Shown here piece after piece: positions 53,868 through 62,385 of a DNA stretch of 64,000 nucleotides. The notes under the pieces are model-generated. The model had not been told where the DNA came from. It saw only the letters and a list, made by a program, of their open reading frames with translations, and did no database searches. Origin of the DNA: an uncultured Eubacteriales bacterium (GTDB lineage: Bacteria; Bacillota; Clostridia; Peptostreptococcales; Anaerovoracaceae). Location of the stretch: the NCBI GenBank assembly GCA_900315485.1, contig OMZI01000011.1, positions 38,334 to 102,333 on the forward strand, in the 5' to 3' direction. Each line of letters opens with the position of its first letter. Positions within the stretch are counted from its first letter, which is position 1. Both the position numbers and the translations under genes were made by a program.

Positions 53868-55556
53868 ATGAACAAAGCAACAAGTCTTAGATACAGAGCT
53901 TTGAGCGGCATGTTCAGAGCAATCAAAGTGAATAAAATGCTGGATAAGCAAGGGGATGAATTTGACACATTGCTGAATGAGTACAGAAAGAAGCAGAAGA
54001 AGCCTCTGAAGATCCCTTACAAAAAGATGTGCGATAAGTTCGACGTCGACATAAGAAGTATAGACGGGGTCACATGCTATGTCGTCAGACAGAAGAACAC
54101 CGCACCGGACAAAGGAGTCCTCTATCTGTTCGGAGGCGGATATATCCTGCCTCCTGATCCGGGAGATATCGTCCTGTGCGGACAGATAGCTGAGAACTGT
54201 AACGCTGAAGTGTGGTTCCCTCTGTATCCTATGGCACCGGACAACGACCTGGTTCAAACACTTCAGGGAACGCTCGGCGTATACAGGGACATACTGGACC
54301 ATTATGATGCTGACAGGATCAGATTCTTCGGTACATCATCCGGCGGCGGGCAGGCGTTGTCGCTTTGCATGTACATTCGCCACGAGGGCCTGGATGTGCC
54401 TCTCCCGGGACGGCTTGTGCTGCAGTCTCCGGGACTTCAGGTGCCGCCGAGCGACAAGCAGAGAGCTGAAATGGACAGGCTCAGCCATCTTGATGTGATG
54501 ATACCGCCCGGATTCTTCGACAACATTGCGCCTGTTCTGGCAAAGGGAGACGATGCATATCTCCTCAGCCCGATACTTTTCGATCTCACCGGATTCCCTC
54601 CGATAGATATATTCTACGGGACCAATGAGGTGATGTTCGCATATCTTGACGACTTCAGAGCAAAGTGCAGCGAGTGTGGAGTGGAACTTAATGTACATAT
54701 CGGAGAAGGCATGATGCATTGCTGGGGAGCTATGGATTTCGTGCCCGAAGCAAAAGCTGTCAGGCAGGAGTATTTCAAAGCTATCGGCAATGAGACAAGA
54801 GAGATCTGCGTGCATGAGTACGGAGATCCGGCAGACCCTTTAATCGTACTGCTGGCCCCGATGCTTCTTTCCGGTGAGGACATGTACAATATAGTGTCAC
54901 CGCACCTGGAAGGAAAGTATTTCATAGTAGCGCCTGATCAGGGAGGACATGGCGATGCCGGAAGATATGTAAGCGCTGAAAGCGAGTACCGAGAGCTGAA
55001 GGAATACCTCGTTTCAAAAGGCTATACGGATATAAAGCTGCTGTATGGAGCATCACTGGGTGTCGCGATCGCGTACAGGTTGTTTGAGGACAAGGACTTC
55101 AACATAGAGAAGGCGTGGTTCGATGGTGTTGCTCTCAACAGGAATGCTGCTTTTGCCGAATCATTCATGAAGAACCTGTTCAGAAGAAGGAAAAAGATGC
55201 TGGCGAAGACTCACGCTGAAGCATCACCGAACCTGGTGGAGATGTACGGATACGAATTCGCTAAGAGAATGACTGCGAATTTTGCCCGCATAACGCTGTA
55301 CGACATCGACAATATATGCTATGCCTGCTGCCACTATGATCTGAAAACTTTCACGACAGATCAGCAGAAACGGCTGCACCTTGAGTACGGCAGCAAGGAT
55401 TTTGACCTGAAACTGTCTAAGAAGGCGATCCGCAAATATCTGCCTGAAGCCGTAACCGTCATAAGAGACGGCTATCCGCATTGCGGATACATGGCAGCTC
55501 ATACAGCTGAATATGTCAAGGAAATGGAGCGATGGATCGGAACAAGGAGCAGGTGA
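53868..55556 (+). CDS. Double alpha/beta-hydrolase protein
   Basis: 562 residues with two hydrolase domains. The first (about 40-300) is of the hormone-sensitive-lipase type: LYLFGGGYILP for the oxyanion hole, GTSSGGGQ with Ser near 157, and MMHCW for the His. The second (about 305-562) has LLYGASLGVAIA (Ser near 396) and YPHCGYMA. The GGAG site supports ATG 53868; an in-frame TTG lies at 53832. Two active sites in one chain suggest sequential hydrolysis. The gene overlaps the next by 25 bases. Confidence 0.78.
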   Translation: MNKATSLRYRALSGMFRAIKVNKMLDKQGDEFDTLLNEYRKKQKKPLKIPYKKMCDKFDVDIRSIDGVTCYVVRQKNTAPDKGVLYLFGGGYILPPDPGDIVLCGQIAENCNAEVWFPLYPMAPDNDLVQTLQGTLGVYRDILDHYDADRIRFFGTSSGGGQALSLCMYIRHEGLDVPLPGRLVLQSPGLQVPPSDKQRAEMDRLSHLDVMIPPGFFDNIAPVLAKGDDAYLLSPILFDLTGFPPIDIFYGTNEVMFAYLDDFRAKCSECGVELNVHIGEGMMHCWGAMDFVPEAKAVRQEYFKAIGNETREICVHEYGDPADPLIVLLAPMLLSGEDMYNIVSPHLEGKYFIVAPDQGGHGDAGRYVSAESEYRELKEYLVSKGYTDIKLLYGASLGVAIAYRLFEDKDFNIEKAWFDGVALNRNAAFAESFMKNLFRRRKKMLAKTHAEASPNLVEMYGYEFAKRMTANFARITLYDIDNICYACCHYDLKTFTTDQQKRLHLEYGSKDFDLKLSKKAIRKYLPEAVTVIRDGYPHCGYMAAHTAEYVKEMERWIGTRSR

Positions 55557-55849
55557 AGACCTGCCTGAACATGCTCTGCGATTCATTTAATCATGGCTAC
55601 CTGCTTGCCGAGCTGCATGCGCCTTTCGTTGCAAAGAACTCAAAACATCATGATGCGGTCAAGCATACGAATGCAACATTCGGATGGGGCACAAAATCCG
55701 GGGAAGAATATCTTGAACTTGAGCCGCGAATGAGCCTGATCTCAGAAACAAGCTATAATGAGGAAATGAAAAAGCATACAATCCGCGGCAAACTGTTTGC
55801 GATCATAGGCAAGAACCTCAATAACAGGCTCGCGATCTATAAGTGGTGA
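55532..55849 (+). CDS. Hypothetical protein, 105 residues
   Basis: No family is recognised. The protein is rich in His, Asn and Lys (HAPFVAKNSKHHDAVKH) and has a Trp-Gly pair in FGWGTKSGEEYLELEP. The start lies 25 bases inside the preceding gene, preceded by AAATGGAGC, so expression is coupled to the operon. It is a soluble protein with no membrane segment or signal peptide. Confidence 0.55.
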   Translation: MDRNKEQVKTCLNMLCDSFNHGYLLAELHAPFVAKNSKHHDAVKHTNATFGWGTKSGEEYLELEPRMSLISETSYNEEMKKHTIRGKLFAIIGKNLNNRLAIYKW

Positions 55850-55903
55850 AAGAGGCAACCAAATGAGTCTGCTGCATATATAGCTGTTACAAAGGAGGCT
55901 GAC

Positions 55904-56419
55904 TTGGGAATATTTGCAAGAAGGAAACGTGAAAAGCATTCTACTACGATGAGCATTGAAGAGCTCCGGATGCTGGATAACGATGAACTGCGTGACGCTG
56001 TATCTGCACGCATGATGAAGGAAGCAGGAAGACGTGAAGTGGCACAATGCCTGAATTTGTTCACAGGTGCCAGAAGAGTTTTTTATATCGTATCACTGTA
56101 CGAGGCTGAAGTCAGTACTGACGGACTGTGCAGATTTCTGGTTGGACCGGGACGGTCAGCAGCAGGATACATAATGGATACACTCAGAGAAATCCATGCA
56201 ACCAGACATGCGGAGCTGCTCAGGAAGTTTACATCGGAGAACAGCATCAATCTGGACGATCTTGGAGATTTAAGAATCGAGAATTCGTGGGAGTATGAGG
56301 ACGTGAAAGGCAGATACCCTTTTGACATATTTAATGAGAAATTCCAGAAACTGTATGACAAAGAATCTATAGATTCCAGATTGATGCAATATGTTAGAAA
56401 TCATATAGAAGAGTTCTAA
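55904..56419 (+). CDS. DMP19/DUF4375-like protein
   Basis: 171 residues. The central part (QCLNLFTGARRVFYIVSLYEAEVSTDGLCRFL) resembles DUF4375, a helical family that includes the DNA mimic DMP19, though the acidic surface of DMP19 cannot be judged from this. The start is TTG at 55904 after a perfect AAAGGAGG site; no better ATG is present. Its role in this operon is not obvious. Confidence 0.55.
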   Translation: MGIFARRKREKHSTTMSIEELRMLDNDELRDAVSARMMKEAGRREVAQCLNLFTGARRVFYIVSLYEAEVSTDGLCRFLVGPGRSAAGYIMDTLREIHATRHAELLRKFTSENSINLDDLGDLRIENSWEYEDVKGRYPFDIFNEKFQKLYDKESIDSRLMQYVRNHIEEF

Positions 56420-56557
56420 AGAGGAAATCACCAGAACGAATGCGGTATTCTTGATGCTCCTGCTGTTATCGCAGATTCTGAGAATATGAATAATGGAGGG
56501 TAAACGCCTCTGAACATGTGTGCAGGGTTGAAAGGGATTTTTCGGAGGACAAATATA

Positions 56558-57364
56558 ATGCAATTTGATGAAATGGGAAGTAAATATGGCAAAACGCTGA
56601 TGCTGCTGCCGGGAACGGCCTGTGACTACCAGACGAATTTCGGCTCTGTGATAGACAGGCTTGCTAAGAAATATCACCTGATATGCGTTAACTATGACGG
56701 ATTTGACGGAAGCAGTCTGGTGTTTCCGGACATCATTACTGTGACAGAGAAGATCGAGCGTTACATCAAGGTAAACCATGATGGCAGTATAGACGGAGCC
56801 ATTGGCTCTTCACTTGGCAGTACATTCGTCGGTCAGCTGATACAACGGCAGAATATACATATGGATCATGGTATATTCGGCAGCCCGGATCTCGACCAAA
56901 GCGGCAGATTCAGCGCGTGGCTCCAGTCAAAGCTGGTAGTTCCGCTTTTAACAAGTTTTACCCGCGGTGAAAAGCAGAAAGCGAAAACAAAAGAAAAACT
57001 CAAGATCTTTTTTGAGATGAGTGATGAGACGGCAGATAAGTTCATGGCTTGTTTTGAGAAATTCAAGCCCGAATCTATCAGAAATGAATACTACACAGAT
57101 CTTCTGACCTGGCTTGAGGACGATATCCATGTGGAGAACACAAGGGTACACTTCATATATGCAAATAAGATGGGAGAGAAGTATCTCAAACGCTATAAGA
57201 AATACTTCAGAGATCCGGAAATCAGGGAGTTTGATATGCAGCATGAACAGTGGCTTTTCGGGGGAGAGGAATATGCTGTTCCTGTACTGAATGCGATCGA
57301 TGAATTTATGGGGATCGAAGGAGTCAGGCTGCTGAAGGAGAAACAAAATCAAATGAACATATAG
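56558..57364 (+). CDS. Alpha/beta hydrolase
   Basis: 268 residues. The nucleophile elbow is AIGSSLGSTF (Ser near 85), strand 1 is LMLLPGTACDYQ, and a late His in DMQHEQWLFGG may complete the triad. TCGGAGGACAA upstream of 56558 selects that ATG over 56516. It resembles the first hydrolase of the operon (45077) and the second domain of 53868 in length and layout. Last gene before the terminator at 57379. Confidence 0.75.
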   Translation: MQFDEMGSKYGKTLMLLPGTACDYQTNFGSVIDRLAKKYHLICVNYDGFDGSSLVFPDIITVTEKIERYIKVNHDGSIDGAIGSSLGSTFVGQLIQRQNIHMDHGIFGSPDLDQSGRFSAWLQSKLVVPLLTSFTRGEKQKAKTKEKLKIFFEMSDETADKFMACFEKFKPESIRNEYYTDLLTWLEDDIHVENTRVHFIYANKMGEKYLKRYKKYFRDPEIREFDMQHEQWLFGGEEYAVPVLNAIDEFMGIEGVRLLKEKQNQMNI

Positions 57365-57378
57365 AGCATTATAGGATC

Positions 57379-57405
57379 GCTCCCCAAAAACGGGAGCAAT
57401 TCTTT
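57379..57405 (+). terminator. Rho-independent terminator of the large operon
   Basis: GCTCCC/GGGAGC arms with a seven-base loop, then AATTCTTTT, whose last T belongs to the next promoter's TTGACA. The same terminator-promoter join occurs at site A. Confidence 0.8.
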
Positions 57406-57433
57406 TGACACTCGAGTTAGATTAGACTAACAT
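57405..57433 (+). promoter_or_regulatory. Promoter with DtxR-like operator (site D)
   Basis: TTGACA (57405-57410), 17 bases, TAACAT (57428-57433). GTTAGATTAGACTAAC (57416-57431) is the best of the four operators: 15 of 19 positions match the DtxR consensus as I recall it. The -35/-10 arrangement is identical to site C. Confidence 0.75.
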
Positions 57434-57491
57434 ATATAGAAAGAGGGATGAGCATCACAGATCCAATGAAATGAGTATAATGGAGGATCAT

Positions 57492-58937
57492 ATGGGAATC
57501 ATAAAGAAATACATGAACCAGACAAGAAAGCCTGAGGGTGTCCTCGGCAATCTGATGATAACCGGTATGAATACCGGACATGCAGCAATGGCGAAATGGG
57601 GATCAGACTACCTGAGAGTCAGCGATCCTGCCAATGTCATCGATCTGGGCTGCGGCGGAGGAAGCAATGTAAAGGCTCTCGCCGAAAGATATGCAGGAGC
57701 CAAGGTGACAGGCCTTGATTATTCTGACCTCTCGGTAGAGCGAGCCAAGGCGTTCAACAGCAACCTGATTGGCAGCGGCAGATGCAAGATAGTGCGGGGG
57801 GATGTCTCTGCAATAGACCTTCCTGATGGCAGTTATGATCTAGCTACAGCATTCGAGACGATCTATTTTTGGCCGGGCCTCGAGAAGTGCTTCAGTGAGG
57901 TCTCGAGGATACTCGGACCTGACGGCACCTTCGTGATAGTCAATGAGTCTGATGGTGCAGACGGTATTTCAAAGAAATACGAGAAGATCATAGAGGGCAT
58001 GAAGATCTACACCCCGGATGAGATCGAGAGTGCTCTTAAGACAGCAGGCTTTGACCGTGTAACGACATATCACCATGACAGCAAGCCATGGATCACAGTG
58101 ATAGCTGAAAAAGGAGAAGCGGCTAAGACAGAGACAGCTAATGTTCTGAAACCTGACTACAAGAACTGGGTCCCGCAGGGAATGATCATAGGAATGTGCG
58201 CAGGCACAGCAGTGCTCGTTGCGGCAAATGTCGGCGCGGCATTACTGCTCAGATATGAGAGCGGCAAAGTGAAGACAGGGATACAGGCTGCGCTCGGCCT
58301 TGGTCTTATCGGATGCGCCAAAATGACAGAATGGTGCATAATGGCTAACCGCAATTTCTCATATGACGGGAAGCGCAAACTGTCAAAAGTGATAGTTGAA
58401 GGTACTGCAGAATACATCACCATTCCTGATGGCGGAGTCGGACTCGATGTCGGATGCGGCAGCGGAGCACTTACGATCGCCTGTGCCAAGAGAAATCCTC
58501 AGGCTACCATGGTTGGCATGGACCGCTGGGGTGCAGAATATGCGTCATTCAGCAAAGCTCTGTGTGAGCGCAATGCCGAGGCAGAAGGTGTTTCAAACGT
58601 TTCTTTCGAAAAAGGAGACGCAGTGCATCTCGATTATCCGGATGAGACATTTGATGCAGTTACAAGCAATTACGTATATCACAACATATCCGGAGTGGAT
58701 AAGCAGCAGCTCCTCAGGGAGACACTCAGGGTCCTTAAAAAAGGCGGCACTTTCGCGATACATGACTTGATGTCGAAAATGAGATATGGAGACATGGAAC
58801 GCTTTGCGCAGGAGCTTCGTGACGAGGGATATCAGGAAGTTGAACTGATCCATACAGATGATGGGATGTTCATGTCAAAGATGGAAGCGACAAAGCTTAT
58901 GCTCAGAGGATCAACAATATTGAAAGGAATCAAGTGA
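57492..58937 (+). CDS. Fusion of two SAM methyltransferase domains joined by membrane helices
   Basis: 481 residues. Domain 1 (about 20-215) has VIDLGCGGGSNVKAL and GDVSAIDLPDGSYDLATA. Two hydrophobic segments follow (near 226-248 and 258-275: MIIGMCAGTAVLVAANVGAA). Domain 2 (about 300-481) has GLDVGCGSGALTIAC and DEVSNV-type second motifs ending in DAVTSNYVYHN. Both SAM motifs are complete. The GGAGG at 57482-57486 selects the ATG at 57492. The membrane link suggests a lipid or membrane-bound substrate. The next gene encodes a membrane protein. Confidence 0.8.
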   Translation: MGIIKKYMNQTRKPEGVLGNLMITGMNTGHAAMAKWGSDYLRVSDPANVIDLGCGGGSNVKALAERYAGAKVTGLDYSDLSVERAKAFNSNLIGSGRCKIVRGDVSAIDLPDGSYDLATAFETIYFWPGLEKCFSEVSRILGPDGTFVIVNESDGADGISKKYEKIIEGMKIYTPDEIESALKTAGFDRVTTYHHDSKPWITVIAEKGEAAKTETANVLKPDYKNWVPQGMIIGMCAGTAVLVAANVGAALLLRYESGKVKTGIQAALGLGLIGCAKMTEWCIMANRNFSYDGKRKLSKVIVEGTAEYITIPDGGVGLDVGCGSGALTIACAKRNPQATMVGMDRWGAEYASFSKALCERNAEAEGVSNVSFEKGDAVHLDYPDETFDAVTSNYVYHNISGVDKQQLLRETLRVLKKGGTFAIHDLMSKMRYGDMERFAQELRDEGYQEVELIHTDDGMFMSKMEATKLMLRGSTILKGIK

Positions 58938-58941
58938 GATA

Positions 58942-59439
58942 ATGTTATTAACGATTTTTCTTGCAATTATCATATGTGCAGCGGTGACGCTCATGCTGAT
59001 AGCAGGTGTTGCGTTTGTTCAGGATGTAAGGATGTTCTCATCAGCACCTAAAGAAGCACGTGAGGTCCTGCAGCCAAGAAATGAAGAATTGTTCTATGGC
59101 GCGAGGACGATCGGATGGGTGATGATGATAATAAGTGCATTGGTAATACTTGGTGCAGTAGTGACAGCGATATGGGACGGCATCAGAAGCGGATATTCAT
59201 TTGCACAGTTCTTCGTGCGTTTCTTATCTATCTTTACTGCATTCAAAGTATATGACATGGTGTTCATTGATGGGTTCCTTCTCTGCAAGTCCCACTTCTT
59301 TCAGTATTACTACCCTGAAGTGGAGCCTGTTTTTAACGGAAGAAAGTATGGGTTCAATATTAAGAGCCAGCTTCTTAGACTGCTTGTCATATACCCTGCA
59401 GTATCTGCTCTTATTGCATGGGCCTGCACTCAGTTTTGA
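58942..59439 (+). CDS. Predicted four-helix membrane protein
   Basis: 165 residues. Hydrophobic segments are near 3-25, 55-78, 92-115 and 142-163. A loop after helix 3 reads KVYDMVFIDGFLLCK and is followed by YYPEVEPVF, similar in layout to the membrane protein at 39588 (LIDRFLIDDYW then IPGTEDLRPY). It begins four bases after the double methyltransferase stop, within the site D operon. Function is unknown. Confidence 0.65.
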   Translation: MLLTIFLAIIICAAVTLMLIAGVAFVQDVRMFSSAPKEAREVLQPRNEELFYGARTIGWVMMIISALVILGAVVTAIWDGIRSGYSFAQFFVRFLSIFTAFKVYDMVFIDGFLLCKSHFFQYYYPEVEPVFNGRKYGFNIKSQLLRLLVIYPAVSALIAWACTQF

Positions 59440-59463
59440 CAGGATAAAGAGGGAAAATAAGAA

Positions 59464-60075
59464 ATGAACAGAAAACTATGGGATTTATACGCGCCGATAT
59501 ATAAACGTGCGATGAAAGCGGATCAGCATATCTACGAATTCATGTACAAGCGGATCCCGGATGTGATCAGGGATAGTGAAGTCCTGGAATTGGCTACAGG
59601 ACCGGGACTGCTGGCAAAGCATATAGCACCTGCTGCAAAGAAGATCATTGCAACAGACTACTCTGAGGGAATGATCAGAGAGGCTGAGAAAGGATACAAT
59701 CCGCCTAACCTCACATTTGAGACGGCGGATGCCATGGCACTTCCTTACGGGGATAACTCGTTTGATGCGGTGATCATTGCAAATGCTCTTCATATAGTTC
59801 CGGATCCTGTGAAGGTTCTCGGCGAGATAGACCGTGTACTCAGACCGGACGGTATACTTATAGCGCCTAATTTTGTGGAACACAAGGGCACAGCACTCAG
59901 TCGTCTATGGTCAGGCATTCTTCAGATTGCCGGTGTCAGGTTCGAGCATCAGTGGACAGCTCCGGAGTATATTGAATTCCTGGAGCAGAGCGGGTGGAAT
60001 GTCACTTTCAGTAAGGAAATGTCGGCGCGCATCGCAATGGTATATGCGGAGTGCACCAGAGGTAAAAAAGACTGA
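59464..60075 (+). CDS. Class I SAM-dependent methyltransferase
   Basis: 203 residues. The SAM motif VLELATGPGLLAKHI, ATDYSEGMI, then FETADAMALPYGDNSFDAVII and RVLRPDGILIAPNF are in the UbiE/Menaquinone-methyltransferase style common in lipid and natural product methylation. Third gene of the site D operon. Two bases separate its stop from the next ATG. Substrate is unknown. Confidence 0.85.
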   Translation: MNRKLWDLYAPIYKRAMKADQHIYEFMYKRIPDVIRDSEVLELATGPGLLAKHIAPAAKKIIATDYSEGMIREAEKGYNPPNLTFETADAMALPYGDNSFDAVIIANALHIVPDPVKVLGEIDRVLRPDGILIAPNFVEHKGTALSRLWSGILQIAGVRFEHQWTAPEYIEFLEQSGWNVTFSKEMSARIAMVYAECTRGKKD

Positions 60076-60077
60076 AA

Positions 60078-60950
60078 ATGAAGAAGTTCTATAATGTACA
60101 GGATGATGGATTCCAGGCCTATTGGTTTGAGGGAACAACAAACAAGGACAAGGTAATCATCTGGATGCATGGCTCGAGTATGAATGAGAAGCATTGCATC
60201 ACTGATTCGGAATATCTCAGACAGAAGGGGTATTCAACACTGGTGCTGGGTTTCTATTGTTGGAAAGGTATGTCTAAGAAACTGCGGGCGGTCCCGGTAG
60301 ATTATGTCGAAAAGGCAGTTGAGGAGCTTAAAAGAAACGGATTCAGTAAAATAGGCATTCATGGCATATCTTCGGGCGCGGCTTATGCACTTCTCTGTGC
60401 TTCCCTGATTCCTGACATCAGTCTTGTGATCAGCATATGCCCATTCGACTATGTTATGGAAGAACCAAAGATATTCAGAAAACTTACAGGAAGAGCCTGG
60501 TTCAGTTATCACGGCAAGGACTGTCCGTGCTCGCTCTACACAGGCCAGAGGGAAAACGGCTTCTTCGGATCACTGCTAGCTTACAGAAAGCAGGACACAG
60601 AGCATCAAAATGAATTCCTGAGATCGCTATATGAGAACGCTACACTGACAGAAGAATCGCGTATCAAAGTGGAGAATATGAAAGCACATGTCCTGATGGT
60701 TGCGCCGGAAAGAGATAATGAATGGCCTTCACCAACGGCCGTAAGAAGGATGGAGAAAAAGCTTTCAGATGCAGGCTATCCTTACCGGGTAAAGGCAATC
60801 GTATACCCTTATGCCAGCCACTTGCTTGGTACATATCCGCCGGAATCATGGAAGAAAGCCTTTCCTGCAGAAAAGAAATGGCCAAGAGAATGCGATGAAG
60901 CCAGAAAAGACTGCTTTGAGCAGGAGTTTCAGTTCCTGCAGGAATGGTGA
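60078..60950 (+). CDS. Alpha/beta hydrolase, BAAT-C/acyl-CoA thioesterase-like
   Basis: 290 residues. Oxyanion-loop WMHGSSMNEK, nucleophile GIHGISSGAAYAL (Ser near 100), and MVAPERDNEWPS with YASHLLG for acid and His resemble the C-terminal domain of bile acid-CoA:amino acid N-acyltransferases and related thioesterases. It also resembles the hydrolase half of the GNAT fusion at 52248. Last gene of the site D operon, followed by a terminator at 61045. Confidence 0.78.
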   Translation: MKKFYNVQDDGFQAYWFEGTTNKDKVIIWMHGSSMNEKHCITDSEYLRQKGYSTLVLGFYCWKGMSKKLRAVPVDYVEKAVEELKRNGFSKIGIHGISSGAAYALLCASLIPDISLVISICPFDYVMEEPKIFRKLTGRAWFSYHGKDCPCSLYTGQRENGFFGSLLAYRKQDTEHQNEFLRSLYENATLTEESRIKVENMKAHVLMVAPERDNEWPSPTAVRRMEKKLSDAGYPYRVKAIVYPYASHLLGTYPPESWKKAFPAEKKWPRECDEARKDCFEQEFQFLQEW

Positions 60951-61044
60951 TCACGATAGAAACGTCATGATAGAAACAGACGATTTGCTTAAGTAAGAGT
61001 TTAATATGAGTCAGTAGCAGGTACTGAAAATATAAGTATTCACG

Positions 61045-61079
61045 AGCGAATTGTCCCGATAATCGGAAATTCGCTTTTA
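61045..61079 (+). terminator. Terminator of the site D operon
   Basis: AGCGAATT/AATTCGCT arms contain an inner CCGAT/ATCGG stem, followed by TTTTAT. Confidence 0.8.
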
Positions 61080-61105
61080 TCTTGTAAAATTATGAACATA
61101 CGTTC

Positions 61106-61134
61106 TTGAAATTGACATAGCCATCTCCTATAAT
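61106..61134 (+). promoter_or_regulatory. Sigma-A type promoter
   Basis: TTGAAA (61106-61111), 17 bases, TATAAT (61129-61134). It precedes the 145-residue protein gene. No DtxR-like palindrome overlaps it. Confidence 0.65.
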
Positions 61135-61201
61135 AAAGATGCTCGAGCACAAGAATAAAACATGTCTGTGATTGATCGATGTGCACTGGAGGAACCATGA
61201 A

Positions 61202-61639
61202 ATGGAAAACTTGATAGAAAAAGCTGAGAATGCAGATAAATATGAACTGATGTCAGATGGAATTGTCGCAGAGATCGAAGATAAACTTTTTATGATTTTC
61301 ACATATGGACCGGAACCAAGGTACTACCTTGCAGATATACATGCCGGGAAGATAGTTGCAGCGATCAGCATGTTTGAGGGCTGCAGATGTGTGCTTGCAA
61401 ATTATGAACAAGAGGGCTGGAGAATAGATGCCATAGATGAGAATGGAAGCGTTGACGGAAGTATAAAACTCTGCAGAACAGGTATCGATCTTAAGACAAT
61501 GAGTAAGACGAGCCGTAAAAGAGCTTCTATGAAAGGGGATGTACCAAGAGTTATTGCAAGCGACTTCAAGGAGGCTGGTGATCATGGTACAGTCCATAGA
61601 TGTCATCGTGATCTTCGACAAAATGATGAAAGAGCCTAA
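61202..61639 (+). CDS. Hypothetical protein, 145 residues
   Basis: No family is recognised. The N-terminal two-thirds look like a small beta-rich domain (VAEIEDKLFMIFTYGPEPRYYLADI). The C-terminal part past about residue 115 has odd composition (GDHGTVHRCHRDLRQNDERA) and overlaps the next gene by 56 bases in another frame, so the true protein may have been lengthened by a frameshift. The GGAGG at 61189-61193 selects the ATG at 61202. Confidence 0.5.
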   Translation: MENLIEKAENADKYELMSDGIVAEIEDKLFMIFTYGPEPRYYLADIHAGKIVAAISMFEGCRCVLANYEQEGWRIDAIDENGSVDGSIKLCRTGIDLKTMSKTSRKRASMKGDVPRVIASDFKEAGDHGTVHRCHRDLRQNDERA

Positions 61640-61874
61640 GCCCGTAAGGTTCAAGATCTATGACAGCGGGCGATGGAAATCCGTTAACGTGGATAGGATA
61701 TACAATACCGAATGGATGCGGCTTGATGGCAAAGTGCAGATCGTATACAGCTGTGCTTCCAGAAGCTGCAATGGGCAGATGATCAACTATAAGCTCAGGT
61801 ACATACAGCAGGAGATTCGATGGGAGATGGAAATGGATGGTCCTGTCAGGAAGTCCGGACGGAAAATATCCTGA
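61584..61874 (+). CDS. Hypothetical protein, 96 residues
   Basis: The ATG at 61584 follows AAGGAGG. The sequence (PVRFKIYDSGRWKSVNVDRI, IVYSCASRSCNGQMINYKLRYI) looks like a small beta-barrel. It vaguely resembles short proteins found near DNA-repair polymerase genes, but I cannot assign it. It overlaps the preceding frame, so the pair may be coupled. Confidence 0.55.
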   Translation: MVQSIDVIVIFDKMMKEPKPVRFKIYDSGRWKSVNVDRIYNTEWMRLDGKVQIVYSCASRSCNGQMINYKLRYIQQEIRWEMEMDGPVRKSGRKIS

Positions 61875-62037
61875 AAGAATTAATAAAACACACTATTTGA
61901 TAAAGAAGAATTGTCTGCGGCTTTTGCCACAGATCATTGGCTGGGATGATACGGGACCTTTTCCCTTGTTCCATACATCCTGGCTCATGAACATAAGGGA
62001 ATTGCTGCATACGATCATTCAGAAGGGAGTTCACAGA

Positions 62038-62385
62038 ATGAGAACGGAAGGAAGTTTGGAATCAAGAATCAATAACCTGTGCTCGATTGCGGGATACACG
62101 GAAGATGAGATGCAGAAGCTGGGAACAAAGCTACTCAGGATCTTCCGGGATGTATGCAGGAACAATAAGCTCGATGCAGACGATATCATAGAGGATCTTT
62201 GCAGTGATTCATTTGAAAGCGATGAATACAAGAGAATGAACGAGTCACTTGTCAGGCTGGAGTTCTTTGCATCAGAGAGCACACGCAGCAGATATGAGAG
62301 TGAGATCAACAAGACAATGAAGACAGCCTGGATGCTCAAAGTGATGGAAACACTCAAGATGAACGTTTACAGCTTTGACGGCTAG
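62038..62385 (+). CDS. Hypothetical protein, 115 residues
   Basis: The ATG at 62038 is preceded by AAGGGAG. The protein is helical and acidic (YTEDEMQKLGTKLLRIFRDVCR, DADDIIEDLCSDSFES). An in-frame extension to 61837 lacks a ribosome site at its start and is unlike protein. Its end overlaps the broken TPR frame by seven bases. No family is recognised. Confidence 0.5.
   Translation: MRTEGSLESRINNLCSIAGYTEDEMQKLGTKLLRIFRDVCRNNKLDADDIIEDLCSDSFESDEYKRMNESLVRLEFFASESTRSRYESEINKTMKTAWMLKVMETLKMNVYSFDG

Noticed and set aside
45077-60950. Classical NRPS, polyketide or NIS siderophore cluster
   Set aside because: No adenylation, condensation, ketosynthase or IucA/IucC-type domain is encoded; only tailoring-type enzymes and transporters are seen.
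61837-62037. N-terminal extension of the 115-residue protein at 62038
   Set aside because: No ribosome site at 61837 and unlike-protein sequence; a good site precedes 62038.
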